From positions 558,001-622,000 of the forward strand of contig NZ_QUSW01000003.1 of assembly GCF_003852895.1 (NCBI RefSeq): a stretch of 64,000 nucleotides of DNA, read 5' to 3'. The stretch is from Rhizobacter terrae (GTDB lineage: Bacteria > Pseudomonadota > Gammaproteobacteria > Burkholderiales > Burkholderiaceae_C). The position numbers were made by a program, and so were the translations under genes. Shown piece after piece: positions 23,770 through 34,235 of this stretch. Below the pieces are notes generated by a model that saw only the letters and a list, made by a program, of their open reading frames with translations, ran no database searches and was not told the origin of the DNA. Within the stretch, counting starts at the first letter, position 1; each line of letters opens with the position of its first letter.

Positions 23770-25056
23770 ATGAGCTTGATTCCCGCCTGGCGCGTGACCG
23801 ACGCGCAACCCGGCCGTGTCGTTGCGCCCGATGAGCGCCTGCCCTGGCCGCAGACCGCGGCGCTGGGCGTGCAGCACGTGATCGCCATGTTCGGCGCGAC
23901 GGTGCTGGCGCCCATCCTCATGGGCTTCGATCCGAACATGGCCATCCTCATGAGCGGAGTGGGCACGCTGATCTTCTTCCTGGTGGTCGGCGGCAAGGTG
24001 CCCAGCTACCTGGGGTCCAGTTTCGCCTTCATCGGCGTGGTGATCGCGGCGACCAAGTTCGCCGGACAGGGTCCCAACCCGAACATCGCGGTGGCGCTGG
24101 GCGGCATCATCGCTTGCGGCGTGGTGGTGGTGCTGATCGGCCTGCTGGTGCAGGTGATCGGCACGGGCTGGATCGAGTCGCTGATGCCGCCGGTGGTCAC
24201 CGGCGCGGTGGTGGCAGTGATCGGCCTGAACCTGGCCGGCGTGCCGGTGAAGAACATGGCCCACAGCGGCTTCGACTCCTGGATGCAGGCGGTGACCTTC
24301 GTGTCCGTGGGCCTGGTGGCGGTGTTCACCCGCGGCATGGTGCAGCGCCTGCTCATCCTGGTGGGGCTGATCGTGGCGAGCGTCGTCTACGGCGTGCTCA
24401 CCAACGGCATGGGGCTCGGAGCGCCCATCGATTTCAGCAAGGTGGCCAGCGCGGCGTGGATCGGCATGCCCCACTTCACCGGCCCGACCTTCGAGGGGCC
24501 CGCCATCCTGCTGATCGCCCCGGTGGCGGTCATCCTCATTGCCGAGAACCTCGGCCACATCAAGGCCGTGAGCGCCATGACCGGCGCCAAGCTGGACGCC
24601 TACATGGGCCGCGCCTTCATCGGCGATGGCCTGTCCACCATCGTCAGCGGCGCGGCCGGCGGTACGGGCGTGACCACCTATGCCGAGAACATCGGCGTCA
24701 TGGCGGCGACCAAGATCTACTCCACCGCCATGTTCGTGGTGGCCGCGCTCATCGCCATCGTGCTGGGCTTCAGCCCGAAATTCGGCGCGCTCATCGGCAC
24801 CATCCCGCTGCCGGTGATGGGCGGCGTGAGCATCGTCGTGTTCGGCCTGATCGCCGTGGCCGGCGCCAAGATCTGGGTGGAGAACAAGGTCGACTTCGGC
24901 AACAACACCAACCTGATCGTCGCCGCCGTCACGCTCATCCTGGGCACCGGCGACTTCACATTGAAGTTTGGTGACAGCTTCACGCTGGGCGGCATCGGCA
25001 CCGCGACGTTCGGAGCTATCCTGCTGCATGCTCTCCTGCGCCAACAGCGAGCGTAG
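23770..25056 (+). CDS. Uracil/xanthine permease (NCS2 family)
   Basis: A 428-residue inner-membrane symporter with about 14 hydrophobic segments. NCS2/UraA landmarks are LGVQHVIAMFGATVLAPIL in helix 1, IAENLGHIKAVS with the substrate-contacting Glu, and GGTGVTTYAENIGVMAATKI, the family signature before helix 10. It imports a nucleobase, most likely uracil, with protons. ATG 23770 follows GAGGAG; the open frame back to 23659 adds a non-homologous tail. It stands alone, without pyrimidine catabolic genes next to it; pyrE is far downstream at 52126. Confidence 0.92.
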   Translation: MSLIPAWRVTDAQPGRVVAPDERLPWPQTAALGVQHVIAMFGATVLAPILMGFDPNMAILMSGVGTLIFFLVVGGKVPSYLGSSFAFIGVVIAATKFAGQGPNPNIAVALGGIIACGVVVVLIGLLVQVIGTGWIESLMPPVVTGAVVAVIGLNLAGVPVKNMAHSGFDSWMQAVTFVSVGLVAVFTRGMVQRLLILVGLIVASVVYGVLTNGMGLGAPIDFSKVASAAWIGMPHFTGPTFEGPAILLIAPVAVILIAENLGHIKAVSAMTGAKLDAYMGRAFIGDGLSTIVSGAAGGTGVTTYAENIGVMAATKIYSTAMFVVAALIAIVLGFSPKFGALIGTIPLPVMGGVSIVVFGLIAVAGAKIWVENKVDFGNNTNLIVAAVTLILGTGDFTLKFGDSFTLGGIGTATFGAILLHALLRQQRA

Positions 25057-25132
25057 CGAAGCGCCCATCAAGCAACGCCCGCGGATCCGGCTCTGCCGGT
25101 CCGCAGGGTGGCGCCCCTCGGGGGCAGGAGCG

Positions 25133-25618
25133 TCAGCGACTGGGGGGCGGTCGTTTTCCGAACATGCCGTACCCTTCCATTCGCATCACGACTTCGCCGT
25201 GCTGGTTCAGCACTTCATGTCTGCTCTTCACCAGACCCACCTTCGGCTTGGACTGCATCGGCCGCGATTCCAGCACCGTGAGCCGAATGCTCAGCGTGTC
25301 GCCGGGGCGCACCGGCAGCAGCCATTTCATGCCCTCGATGCCGGGCGAGCCGAGGCTGGCCGATCGCAGCAGGTATTCGTCGCACATCATGCGCATGGCC
25401 ATCGCCGCGGTGTGCCAACCGCTGGCGATCAGCCCACCGAACATGGTCTTGGCCGCGGCGGCTTCGTCGACGTGAAACGGTTGCGGATCGAATTCCGAGG
25501 CAAACCGCACGATGTCTTCACGGCTGACGGTCTTCGCGCCGAATTCACGGACCTCGCCTTCGCGAAAATCCTCCCAGTACCAGGTGATGCTGTTCTCACC
25601 GGAAGTTCGGGAATCCAT
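25133..25618 (-). CDS. MaoC-family (R)-hydratase/dehydratase
   Basis: A 161-residue single hot-dog domain. The catalytic Asp-His motif is FASEFDPQPFHVDE, followed by MFGGLIASGWHTAAMAMR, both typical of MaoC/PhaJ-like enzymes that hydrate enoyl-CoA thioesters. The start ATG 25618 has GGAGA 9 bases upstream; ATG 25654 in the same frame would add a short unconserved tail. It is divergent from the first GGDEF gene by 83 bases. The acyl-CoA substrate is not predictable, and no beta-oxidation genes adjoin it. Confidence 0.88.
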   Translation of the reverse strand: MDSRTSGENSITWYWEDFREGEVREFGAKTVSREDIVRFASEFDPQPFHVDEAAAAKTMFGGLIASGWHTAAMAMRMMCDEYLLRSASLGSPGIEGMKWLLPVRPGDTLSIRLTVLESRPMQSKPKVGLVKSRHEVLNQHGEVVMRMEGYGMFGKRPPPSR

Positions 25619-25701
25619 GCGTGTGTCTCCAGGGAGTCGCGGGTCAGCCATCGTAGCGATGGCGGCCGATGTCCGCAGGCTGCAAGGCCTCGCCGGTTGA
25701 G

Positions 25702-27735
25702 ATGAGCGTGCCTGCACTGTGCCGCGGCCTGGTCCGCATCGTCGCTTGCTGCGTGCTGCCAATGGCGGCCGTGGCGACGGCTGCCGATGCACCGCCGCCG
25801 CTGCAGCAGCAGATCGTCGCGCTGGAACACCAGGGCGACGGCCAGCCGCGCGAGGCGGCGCAGGCACTGGACCGCCTGCTCAACTCGACCGCACCCTTCA
25901 GCCCCGAGCGGCTGGAACTGCTCACGGTGCGCGGCATCCTGCTCAACATGGCCTCCGAGCCCGAGGCGGCCGACCAGGTGGCGCAGCTGCTGGAAGACTG
26001 GTCGCGCACCCCGGCGGGCAACGCCGCGGCCTCGGCCGCCATGCTGGTGCGCGCGCGCGGCCTCGCGCTGCGCGGCAACCTGAAGAAGGCCGACACCCTC
26101 ATCAACGAAGCCCTGCTCAAGCTGCCGGCCGGTCCGTCGCCGCGCATGCGGCTGCGCTACGTGCTGACGCAGGCCCGCATCAAGGACGATTCCGGCAAGC
26201 TCGAAGACGCGGTGCGCATCTACCACGAGGCACTGACCCTGGCCGACCAGGTCGGCGAGCCCTGGCAGCGTGCGGAAGTGCGCAGCTCGCTGGCCTACGT
26301 GTACATGGAGGCCAAGCAGCCCGACCGCGCGAGGCGGCTGAACGCCGAGGCGCTGGAGATCGCCATGCAGGCGCAGGACTTCACCGCACTGGGCCGGGTG
26401 CACAACACCCAGGGCATCTTGCTGGACGACGCGGGCGACCGCGAAGGCGAGCGCCGCGAGATGCAGATGGCCGTGGATGCGGCGCGCAAGGCCGGCGCGC
26501 GCAACGACGAGACCCTGTACCTCGCGAACCTGGGTGACTTCTATCTCAAGAGCGGCCAGTTCAAGACCGCGCTCACGCTGTCGGAAGAAGCGCTGCCTCT
26601 TGCCCGCGAACTCAAGGACGTGGGCATCGAGACGGTGGCGCTGGCCAACATCGGCTTCGCGCACATCTCGATGAAGAACTTCGAGCTGGGCAAGAAGTAC
26701 GTCGAGGACGCCATCGCCATCGATGAGCGGCGCGGCTCCATCCCCGGCGTCTCGCAGACGCTGTCCGAGCTGGGCACCTACCTGGAGCGCGCGGGCGACC
26801 TGCCCGGCGCGGTCAAGGCCTACCACCGGCACCGCCAGCTCAGCGACGAGATCCTGCAGCGCGGGCAGCAAAAGGCCATCGTGGAGATGCAGGAGCGCTT
26901 CGATGCCGAGCGCCGCACGCGCGACCTGGAGCTGCTCAACCGCGAGAACACGCTGAAGACCGAGCAGCTGCGCCAGCGCGACCTGCAGCAACGCCTGTGG
27001 TGGCTGCTGGCCGCCACCTTCGTGCTCAGCTTCGTGGTGCTGCTCGTGCTGTACCGCCGCGTGCGCCAGAGCAACCAGGCGCTGGAGTCGAGCAACTACC
27101 AGCTGCTGGTGCAAAGCGAGCGCGACCCGCTCACGGGCCTGGCCAACCGCCGCCATTTCCAGGCGGCGATGAAGCAGCTCGCGGCCGACGGCAAGCTCGC
27201 CGGCACGGTGTTCCTCATCGACATCGACCACTTCAAGCGCATCAACGACAGGCACGGCCACAACGCGGGCGACACCGTCCTGGTGGAGATGGCCCGGCGG
27301 CTGCGTGACACGCTGCGCGAGCACGACCTCATCGTGCGCTGGGGCGGCGAGGAATTCCTCGTCATCGTGCGGGCGCTGGGTTCCGACCAGGTGGAGGCCC
27401 TGGCCCGCCGCATGCTCGGCGCCATGGCCGGCTCGCCGGTGCGGCACGAGGACAGCGACATCGCCGTCACCGGTTCCATCGGTTTTGCCACTTTCCCGAT
27501 CGAGCCCACACTGCTGCCCGTGTCGTGGGAGCGCGCGATCAACCTCGTGGACACCGCGATGTACCTGGCCAAGGCACACGGCCGCAACCGAGCCTACGGC
27601 GTGCGGCTGCTGCATGCGCGCGACGAGTCCAAGCTCGACGACATCACGCGCTCGCTCGAGGCGGCCTGGCGTGAAGGCCAGGTGGCGCTGACGCTGCTGC
27701 AAGGCCCGTCGCCCACCAGCGAGGCGGTGGCGTGA
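25702..27735 (+). CDS. TPR-containing diguanylate cyclase (first of a pair)
   Basis: A 677-residue membrane protein. An N-terminal signal segment (CRGLVRIVACCVLPMAAVA) is followed by a periplasmic part of about 400 residues made of TPR helices, one membrane helix at about 432-454 (WLLAATFVLSFVVLLVLY), and a cytoplasmic GGDEF domain. The active site reads GGEEF at 548-552, and an inhibitory RxxD site (REHD) lies five residues before it, so it should be a product-inhibited cyclic-di-GMP synthase. ATG 25702 is preferred over 25669. The TPR part probably senses a periplasmic protein or peptide. Confidence 0.9.
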   Translation: MSVPALCRGLVRIVACCVLPMAAVATAADAPPPLQQQIVALEHQGDGQPREAAQALDRLLNSTAPFSPERLELLTVRGILLNMASEPEAADQVAQLLEDWSRTPAGNAAASAAMLVRARGLALRGNLKKADTLINEALLKLPAGPSPRMRLRYVLTQARIKDDSGKLEDAVRIYHEALTLADQVGEPWQRAEVRSSLAYVYMEAKQPDRARRLNAEALEIAMQAQDFTALGRVHNTQGILLDDAGDREGERREMQMAVDAARKAGARNDETLYLANLGDFYLKSGQFKTALTLSEEALPLARELKDVGIETVALANIGFAHISMKNFELGKKYVEDAIAIDERRGSIPGVSQTLSELGTYLERAGDLPGAVKAYHRHRQLSDEILQRGQQKAIVEMQERFDAERRTRDLELLNRENTLKTEQLRQRDLQQRLWWLLAATFVLSFVVLLVLYRRVRQSNQALESSNYQLLVQSERDPLTGLANRRHFQAAMKQLAADGKLAGTVFLIDIDHFKRINDRHGHNAGDTVLVEMARRLRDTLREHDLIVRWGGEEFLVIVRALGSDQVEALARRMLGAMAGSPVRHEDSDIAVTGSIGFATFPIEPTLLPVSWERAINLVDTAMYLAKAHGRNRAYGVRLLHARDESKLDDITRSLEAAWREGQVALTLLQGPSPTSEAVA

Positions 27736-29825
27736 TGCGTGCATGGCCGGCTTTCGCACTGATCCTCGCACTGGGCGCGACCAGCCTTGCCGCGCAGGCC
27801 GTCCCTGGTGGCTACGCAGCGGGCACGCTGGACGACCGCATCGACCTGCTGGTGCGGCAGGGCTACGACCATCCGGCCGAAGCGCTGGCATCGCTCAAGC
27901 AGCTGCGCGAAGCGTCGGGCGAGTCGATGGTGCCTGCCGTCGCCCGCAACTTCGTGCTGGCCGAAGGCATCGTGCAGGCGCAGGCCGGCCGCGCCAACGA
28001 AGCCGGCACGCTGGCCGAACAACTGCTCGTGCTCTCGCGCGAGCAGCAGGACCCGCTCGCGGCGGCCGGCTCCAACCTCGTGCGCGCCATCGTGGCCGAG
28101 ACCGCGGGCCAGCTCGACGTGGCGGCTGCGCTGGCGCAATCGGCCGCGACGGCCTACCAGCCGGGCTGCCCGCCGCATGGTCCGGCCGCACCTGCGGCCA
28201 GCGATGCCATGCAGGCCGCATCGCAGCAGCCCTGCGACTACCGCTCGCTGTGGCGCGCCCTGCAGGTGCTGGAGCGGCGCGCCATGAGCGTGGGCCAGAC
28301 GAGCGCCGCGCGCGAGCATGCGCAAGCGGCCTTCGACCTGGCCGACTGGGCCGGCGACGCCTTCCGCAAGGTCTACAGCCTGAGCTCGCTGGCTGTGGCC
28401 ACCGCGCGCGCCGGGCAGTCCGACGTGGCAGCGCGCTCCATCGCACAAGCCCGCCGCATGGCCGCGGGCCTGGCCGACCCGATGGCCATGGTGCGCGTCA
28501 AGCTCAACGAGGCGCGCGTCGCCGACCTGCGCTCCGACCCCGAGGCCACCCTGCGCGCCACCGAGGAAGCGCATGCCATCGCGCAGCGCGCCGATGCACG
28601 CCGCATGGCCGCCCTGCTGATGTCCAACCTGTCGGACATCTATGCCAAGCGCGGCCGGCCGGCCGATGCACTGCGCGCCGCCGATGCCGCCCTGCCGGTG
28701 GTGCAGGAGTTCAACGACCAGCGCATGGAGCGCGCGCTCATCAACAACGCGGGGCTCGCGAAGATCGGGCTGCACCGCATCGCCGAAGGCAAGCAGGACC
28801 TGGTGCGTGTGCTGCACCTGTGGCAGCAAAGCGGCCAGGTCGCCGACGAGGCGCAGACCCTGCGCGAATTCGGCGATGCGCTGGCCGAGGCCGGCGACAC
28901 GCGCGGTGCGCTGGAGCTGTACCACCGCGAACGCACGCTCAGCGCCGAGGTGATGCAACGCAGCCAGAACCTCGTGCTCAAGGAGATGCAGACCCGCTAC
29001 GACGCCGAGGCCAAGCAGCGCAGCATCGACCTGGTGCGGCGCGACAACGAGGTCAAGACGGCGTCGCTGGCCAACCGCGATCTGATGCAGCGCATCTGGG
29101 TGCTGCTGGCGACCATCATGGCCTTGTCGGTGGCGCTGGCCGTGCTGCTGGTGCGCCGCGTGCGCCGCACCAACCGCCAGCTCGAAGCCAGCCATGCCAG
29201 GCTGCGCGTGGCCAGCGAACGCGATCCACTCACCGACCTGGCGAACCGCCGGTACTTCCATTCCGTGATGGCGGCGGAGCCGAAGGCGGTGGGGGAGGGC
29301 TTCTCGGGCGCGCTGCTGCTGGTGGACATCGACCACTTCAAGCACATCAACGACGGCCATGGCCACGCCAGCGGCGACGTGGTGCTGGTGGAGATCGCCA
29401 GGCGCCTGAATTCCGCCGTGCGCGGCAACGACCTGGTCGTGCGCTGGGGCGGCGAGGAATTCCTCATCCTCGCCTCCAAGCTCACCACCGAGCAGACCGA
29501 CCAGCTCGCCGCGCGGGTGCTGGCCAGCGTGGGCAGCGCGCCGATCATGGCCAACAACGAGGCCCTGTGGGTCACGGCCTCGGTGGGCTATGCCTGCTTC
29601 CCGCTGCCGCCCTATGCGGTGCCGGTGACGTGGGAACAGGCGGTGAACCTGGCCGACATGGCGCTGTACACCGCGAAGAACCAGGGGCGCAACCGGGCGA
29701 TCGGGCTGGTGTCGGCGTCTGCGTCGGATGCGCAATCACTGCGGGCCATCGAGAGCGATTTCGATCGGGCCTGGCACGAAGGCCGCGTCACGCTGCGCAA
29801 CACGCCGGGGCCGGGCGCGAGCTAG
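27735..29825 (+). CDS. TPR-containing diguanylate cyclase (second of a pair)
   Basis: A 696-residue paralogue with the same plan as the upstream gene: signal peptide (MRAWPAFALILALGATSLAAQA), periplasmic TPR-like helices, membrane helix at about 454-476, and a GGDEF domain with GGEEF at 572-576 and RxxD (RGND) intact. Its ATG overlaps the previous stop by one base (TGATG), so the pair is translated together. Two active-looking cyclases in one operon suggest hetero-dimerisation or two inputs. Its stop shares the CTAG at 29822-29825 with the converging hybrid kinase stop. Confidence 0.9.
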   Translation: MRAWPAFALILALGATSLAAQAVPGGYAAGTLDDRIDLLVRQGYDHPAEALASLKQLREASGESMVPAVARNFVLAEGIVQAQAGRANEAGTLAEQLLVLSREQQDPLAAAGSNLVRAIVAETAGQLDVAAALAQSAATAYQPGCPPHGPAAPAASDAMQAASQQPCDYRSLWRALQVLERRAMSVGQTSAAREHAQAAFDLADWAGDAFRKVYSLSSLAVATARAGQSDVAARSIAQARRMAAGLADPMAMVRVKLNEARVADLRSDPEATLRATEEAHAIAQRADARRMAALLMSNLSDIYAKRGRPADALRAADAALPVVQEFNDQRMERALINNAGLAKIGLHRIAEGKQDLVRVLHLWQQSGQVADEAQTLREFGDALAEAGDTRGALELYHRERTLSAEVMQRSQNLVLKEMQTRYDAEAKQRSIDLVRRDNEVKTASLANRDLMQRIWVLLATIMALSVALAVLLVRRVRRTNRQLEASHARLRVASERDPLTDLANRRYFHSVMAAEPKAVGEGFSGALLLVDIDHFKHINDGHGHASGDVVLVEIARRLNSAVRGNDLVVRWGGEEFLILASKLTTEQTDQLAARVLASVGSAPIMANNEALWVTASVGYACFPLPPYAVPVTWEQAVNLADMALYTAKNQGRNRAIGLVSASASDAQSLRAIESDFDRAWHEGRVTLRNTPGPGAS

Positions 29826-31963
29826 TCTTTCTCCGCCAGCAACCGGTCGATGCACGTCAGGAACTCACCGATGTTCAAGGGCTTGGTGAGGTAGGCCTTG
29901 AAGCCTGCCTCGTTCGCAGCCGCGATCGGCGCGGGCATGGCATCGGCCGACAGGCCGACGATGGGAATCTGCCGCAGCATCCCGTCGCGGCCCAGTCGCT
30001 GCGCGACATCCAGGCCGGTCATGTCGCCCAGGTGCATGTCCAGCAGCAGCAGGTCGGGGTGCTCGCTTTGCGCCATGGTGATGGCCTCGCGGCCGCTGCG
30101 GGCCACCAGCAGCACGCAGTCCTCGCGCATGCGCAGCACCTCGCGCACCAGCTCCACGTTCATCGGGTTGTCCTCTGCGTAGAGGATGGTGCGGCGGCGT
30201 GATCCGCTGCTGGCGGCTGGCGGCGCCCACGGCGAGCCCTCATCCGGCACGCTGGCCTGCACGCCGCTGCCCGGCGCGGCCGGCAGGCTCACGCTGAAGC
30301 AGCTGCCCAGCCCGGGCTGGCTCGTGACTTCGATGCTGCCGCCCATGAGCTGTACCAGCCGCTGCGTGACCACGAGGCCGATGCCCGTGCCCTCGATGCT
30401 GCTGCGCTCCGCGCCCAGGCGGTTGAAGGGCTCGAACAGGTGCGCGCGCTGTTCCGCGCTGAGGCCCTGGCCGGTGTCGACGACCTGCAGCAGCACATGC
30501 TCGCCATCGGGCGCGGCCTGCCAGCGCACCGTCACGCAGCCGTCGCGGTGGTTGTACTTGATCGCGTTGCTCAGCAGGTTCACCAGCACCTGCCGCAGCC
30601 GCAGGTGGTCGGCCTGCACGTGGCTGCCCGCTTTTTCGTGCGCGCTGGGCGGCTCCAGCCGGATGCGCACCTGAGCGTCGCGTGCGGCCGTTGCCACCAG
30701 CGCCACCGCTTCCGACACGGCGGCCTCCAGCGGCACCGTCTCGGCGGTGAGCGGCATGCCGCCGCTTTCGATGCGCGACAGGTCCAGCACGTCGTTGATC
30801 ATCGCAAGCAGGTGTGCGCCGGCGCTCTCGATGTGTGCGAGCTTTTCCTGCTGGTCGCGGCTGAGCGCATGGCCCGCGTCCATTTGCAGCAACTGCGCGA
30901 AGCCCAGCACCGCGTTCAGCGGCGTGCGCAGCTCGTGGCTCATGCGCGAGAGGAATTCGGTCTTGGCCGCATTGGCCCGTTCGGCGGCCTGCGCGGCCAG
31001 CAGGGCGGCCTGGGTCTGCTTGCGTGCGGTGATGTCCTCGATCACCGAGATGAAGTAGGCCGGCTTGTCGTCGCGGTCGCGCACCATGGCGACGGTGAGC
31101 GACACCCACACCACGCCACCATTGGCATGGCGGTAGCGTTTTTCCAGCACATAGCTCTTGGCCTCGCCGGCCAGCAGGCGCCTGACCTGGTGCAGGTCGA
31201 TGTCGAGGTCTTCGGGCAGGGTCACGTCCTGGAAGCGCATGCGCAGCAGTTCCTCGCGCTCGCGGCCGAGGATCTCGCACAGCCGGTGGTTCACCCGCAG
31301 GAAGCCGCCGTCGGGCGACACGTGCGCGATGCCCACCGCGGCCATCTCGAAGGTGTTGCGCAGCCGCTCCTCGCTCTCGCGCAGGGCCTGCTCGGCGGCT
31401 CGCCGCGCGGCGTCCATGCGCACCGCGCCGATGATGGCAGCCACGCTGGCGAACAGCGGCTGCAGGAACTCCGCCAGGCGCTCGTCGTAGCCTCCGGCGC
31501 GGTTGGCCAGGCCTACCATGCCCACCATCTCGCCGCCGTGGAACATGGGCACGCCCAGGAAACAGTTGAGGTCGGGGTGGCCGCCGGGCAGCGTGCCTCG
31601 GCGCGGGTCGCGCGGCGGGTCGTTGGCGATGACCGTCTGCCCGCTGGTGATGGCCGCACCGAACAGCGTGGACAGGTTGTGGAACTCGATGGGCTGGCCT
31701 TGCCGATGCCGCTGATACAGCGCATGCGTCTCCTCATTCCAGCTGATGTCGGTGAGCACGAACAGGCGCAGGAAACGGGTGGACTGTCCCCCTTCGATCA
31801 CCTCGCCGATGAAGCCGTATTCGCTGCCCGTGAATTCCAGCAAGTCGGTGAGCAGCGGATCGAACACCTCGTTGGGCGGGGCTGCGCGGATGAACCGCGA
31901 CTGCACGCGGCTGATGATGGCGCCGAGTTCCGGAAATGCATCGGAGGCAGGGTCGGACTTCAA
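29822..31963 (-). CDS. GAF-PAS hybrid histidine kinase with receiver
   Basis: A 713-residue soluble hybrid kinase. The GAF domain spans about 10-180 ([32 protein letters not shown]), a PAS domain about 200-320, the phospho-acceptor H343 ([13 protein letters not shown]), then the ATPase ([26 protein letters not shown]) and a C-terminal receiver with D642 ([10 protein letters not shown]). No membrane helix. The start is TTG 31963 without a visible ribosome site; an in-frame TGA lies 9 codons upstream, and no ATG precedes the GAF domain. It converges on the GGDEF pair, so it may be part of the same cyclic-di-GMP circuit, but no output protein is encoded nearby. Confidence 0.9.
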   Translation of the reverse strand: MKSDPASDAFPELGAIISRVQSRFIRAAPPNEVFDPLLTDLLEFTGSEYGFIGEVIEGGQSTRFLRLFVLTDISWNEETHALYQRHRQGQPIEFHNLSTLFGAAITSGQTVIANDPPRDPRRGTLPGGHPDLNCFLGVPMFHGGEMVGMVGLANRAGGYDERLAEFLQPLFASVAAIIGAVRMDAARRAAEQALRESEERLRNTFEMAAVGIAHVSPDGGFLRVNHRLCEILGREREELLRMRFQDVTLPEDLDIDLHQVRRLLAGEAKSYVLEKRYRHANGGVVWVSLTVAMVRDRDDKPAYFISVIEDITARKQTQAALLAAQAAERANAAKTEFLSRMSHELRTPLNAVLGFAQLLQMDAGHALSRDQQEKLAHIESAGAHLLAMINDVLDLSRIESGGMPLTAETVPLEAAVSEAVALVATAARDAQVRIRLEPPSAHEKAGSHVQADHLRLRQVLVNLLSNAIKYNHRDGCVTVRWQAAPDGEHVLLQVVDTGQGLSAEQRAHLFEPFNRLGAERSSIEGTGIGLVVTQRLVQLMGGSIEVTSQPGLGSCFSVSLPAAPGSGVQASVPDEGSPWAPPAASSGSRRRTILYAEDNPMNVELVREVLRMREDCVLLVARSGREAITMAQSEHPDLLLLDMHLGDMTGLDVAQRLGRDGMLRQIPIVGLSADAMPAPIAAANEAGFKAYLTKPLNIGEFLTCIDRLLAEKD

Positions 31964-32184
31964 GATCGACGGATCAGCCAGGAGGAAGTGTCAATGTGAC
32001 ATGGCGCCAGGGTATTGCAAGTCGCAAGACCTTGACGTGCGCTCGCGCGGGGCTCGCACATCGGCGCAGTGGGGTGATTGGGGCGCATTTGCGGCATTGC
32101 CGCATGGGGGCAAGCCCTCACTGTGCGTGCTTGCCGCTTGCCACACACTCGTCGCTCCGTGGATGGACTCATGAAGAGGCGCGC

Positions 32185-33183
32185 ATGACCCTGGACACAC
32201 GTCGCCGATGGCTCATTGCCGGCATGGCCGCATGGCCTTTGTGCCCCGCAGCGGTGTTCGCGCAGGAGCGTTGGCCGTCGCGGCCGGTGCGCATCCTCGT
32301 GCCCTTTGCGCCCGGCGGCACCACCGACATCCTTGCCCGTGCACTCGCCCCCGAGCTCAGCCGGGCCTTCGGCCAGCAATTCATCGTCGACAACAAGCCC
32401 GGCGCTGGGGGCAACGTGGGCACGGCCGAGATCGCCAAGTCCGCGCCCGATGGCTACAACCTGCTGATGGGGACGGTGGGGACGCACGGCATCAACCAGT
32501 CGCTGTATCCGAAGCTGCCCTTCGATCCCATCAAGGACTTCGCGCCCATCACGCTGGTGGCCGGCGTGCCCAACGTGCTGGTGATGAACCCCGCCAAGGC
32601 CGAGGCGATGAAGATCGCAAGCGTGCCGGACCTGATCCGCTACGCCAAGGCCAACCCCGGCAAGCTCAACATGGCCTCCAGCGGCAATGGCACGTCCATC
32701 CACCTGAGCGGCGAACTGTTCAAGACCATGACGGGCGTGTTCATGGTGCACTTCCCCTACCGCGGATCGGGGCCCGCGCTGCTGGATCTGATCGGCGGCA
32801 CCATGGACCTGATGTTCGACAACCTGCCCTCGGCCTTGCCGCACATCAAGGCCGGCAAGCTGAAGGCGCTGGCGGTGACGAGCGCGCAGCGCAGTGCGGT
32901 GCTGCCCGAGCTGCCGACCATCGCCGAGGCCGGTCCGGTGCCGGGCTTCGATGCGAGTTCATGGTTCGGGTTGCTCGCGCCCGCCGGCACGGCGGCAGAC
33001 ATCGTGAACCGCATCCAGCAGGAGACGGCCAAGGCGCTGGCCACGCCGGCATTGAAGGACCGGCTGATGTCGCAAGGTGCCATCCCGAGCGGCATGGCAC
33101 CGGCGCAGTTCGCGAGCTTCATCGCGGCGGAGACGAGGAAGTGGGAGAAGGTGGTGAAGGTGTCGGGGGCGAAGGTGGATTGA
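32185..33183 (+). CDS. Bug-family (TctC-like) solute-binding protein
   Basis: A 332-residue periplasmic receptor with a signal peptide ([17 protein letters not shown], cleavage near FAQ). Bug signatures are [24 protein letters not shown] divided by a turn, [13 protein letters not shown], and the [16 protein letters not shown] loop. Bug proteins bind carboxylates, amides or aromatic acids; they are greatly expanded in Burkholderiales, and most lack a linked TctAB transporter, as here. ATG 32185 follows AGAGG at about 5 bases. The 221 bases upstream show no gene or clear operator. Confidence 0.9.
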   Translation: MTLDTRRRWLIAGMAAWPLCPAAVFAQERWPSRPVRILVPFAPGGTTDILARALAPELSRAFGQQFIVDNKPGAGGNVGTAEIAKSAPDGYNLLMGTVGTHGINQSLYPKLPFDPIKDFAPITLVAGVPNVLVMNPAKAEAMKIASVPDLIRYAKANPGKLNMASSGNGTSIHLSGELFKTMTGVFMVHFPYRGSGPALLDLIGGTMDLMFDNLPSALPHIKAGKLKALAVTSAQRSAVLPELPTIAEAGPVPGFDASSWFGLLAPAGTAADIVNRIQQETAKALATPALKDRLMSQGAIPSGMAPAQFASFIAAETRKWEKVVKVSGAKVD

Positions 33184-33195
33184 CAATCGTCGTCC

Positions 33196-33753
33196 ATGCG
33201 CCCCGCCACATCACCCGTCGTCACCAACTGCCCCTTGACGCTTCGACCGCTGGAGCTGTCGGATGTGTCCGCCTGGTTCGAGTTTGCCGCGGACCCACGG
33301 GTGCTGCTTCACACCAGTGCCCAGGTGACACAGGCGGCTGACCTGCTGCCCATCATCGAGCGCGGTCTGTCGACGGAGTCCGGCACGCCCATCCACTTCG
33401 CGGTGTGCGGCTCGCCGGACCAACGGCTCATCGGCGTTGCCGGTTTTCACTCCATCTCGGTGCTCAACAAGACCGCGGAGATCACCTACACCATCCACCC
33501 CGCCCACTGGGGCCGAGGCTTTGCGTCGGCAGTCTGCGGGGCCACCACCCGATGGGGCTTCGAGCAGCACGGCTTTGTCCGCATTCAGGCCACGGTGCTG
33601 CCACCCAACCGGGCCTCCATCCTCGTGCTCGAGCGCAACGGCTTCTTGCTCGAAGGCATCATCCGCCATTTCCGCATCGTGCGCGGCGAGCCACGCGACT
33701 ACCTCATGTATTCGCGCCTGCCGGCCGACGCCGATCCACTCGACCATGACTGA
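33196..33753 (+). CDS. GNAT acetyltransferase, RimJ/RimL-like
   Basis: A 185-residue protein of the GNAT fold, type Acetyltransf_3. It has LTLRPLELSDVSAWFEFAADP at the start, IGVAGFHSI, the acetyl-CoA loop HWGRGFASAV and the late NRASILVLERNGFLLEG motif. Relatives acetylate ribosomal protein N-termini or small amines; the substrate is not predictable. It begins 12 bases after the Bug gene and overlaps the next gene by 8 bases, which marks the beginning of a compact run of accessory genes. Confidence 0.87.
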   Translation: MRPATSPVVTNCPLTLRPLELSDVSAWFEFAADPRVLLHTSAQVTQAADLLPIIERGLSTESGTPIHFAVCGSPDQRLIGVAGFHSISVLNKTAEITYTIHPAHWGRGFASAVCGATTRWGFEQHGFVRIQATVLPPNRASILVLERNGFLLEGIIRHFRIVRGEPRDYLMYSRLPADADPLDHD

Positions 33754-34201
33754 CAAGATGGCTGCTTCTGCCTTCACGGCCCGTTGCTACTGCGGCGCCG
33801 TCACCTTGCAATCCTCGATGCCGCCCAAGAGCGTCATCCATTGCCACTGCAACCAGTGCCGCCGGCAAAGCGGCGCGGCCTTCACGACCTGGGTGAGCCT
33901 GCGGCGTGAGGCCACGGTCATCGGTGGCGAAGATCTCCTGCTCAGCCACGACGTCAGCGCGAACGGATCGCGACACTTCTGCAAGCGCTGCGGGTCGCAC
34001 CTGTTCACCATCGACCAGCGCTACCCCAAGGTGCTGGGCGTGCCGGCCGGCATGGTCGACGATCCTTCTTCACTCGTTCCATCCGGCCACTACTTCGTGA
34101 GCCACAAGGCACCCTGGCATGAGATTCCCGATGGCCTGCCTCAGCACGGCGGCGAATCGGGGTTCGAGCCCTTGTCGTCCAGGATCGATCCAGCGCGTTG
34201 A
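33746..34201 (+). CDS. GFA (glutathione-dependent formaldehyde-activating) family protein
   Basis: A 151-residue zinc protein of the GFA/Mss4-like fold. Its cysteines follow the family order: CYCGAV, then HCHCNQCRRQSGAAF, then CKRCGS. These seven Cys positions bind two zinc ions. The founder speeds formation of S-hydroxymethylglutathione, but most relatives have unknown roles. It overlaps the upstream GNAT gene by 8 bases, so expression is coupled. No formaldehyde dehydrogenase is nearby. Confidence 0.88.
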   Translation: MTDKMAASAFTARCYCGAVTLQSSMPPKSVIHCHCNQCRRQSGAAFTTWVSLRREATVIGGEDLLLSHDVSANGSRHFCKRCGSHLFTIDQRYPKVLGVPAGMVDDPSSLVPSGHYFVSHKAPWHEIPDGLPQHGGESGFEPLSSRIDPAR

Positions 34202-34235
34202 TCGGCTGGGCATCACTTCCAACCGAGGGACTTCC

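Noticed and set aside
25429-27891. An 820-codon minus-strand open frame
   Set aside because: It lies antisense to a GGDEF gene with intact motifs; low-complexity His/Leu/Gln composition, no family match.
32185-33183. Complete TctABC transporter
   Set aside because: Only the binding protein is present; no TctA or TctB genes adjoin it.
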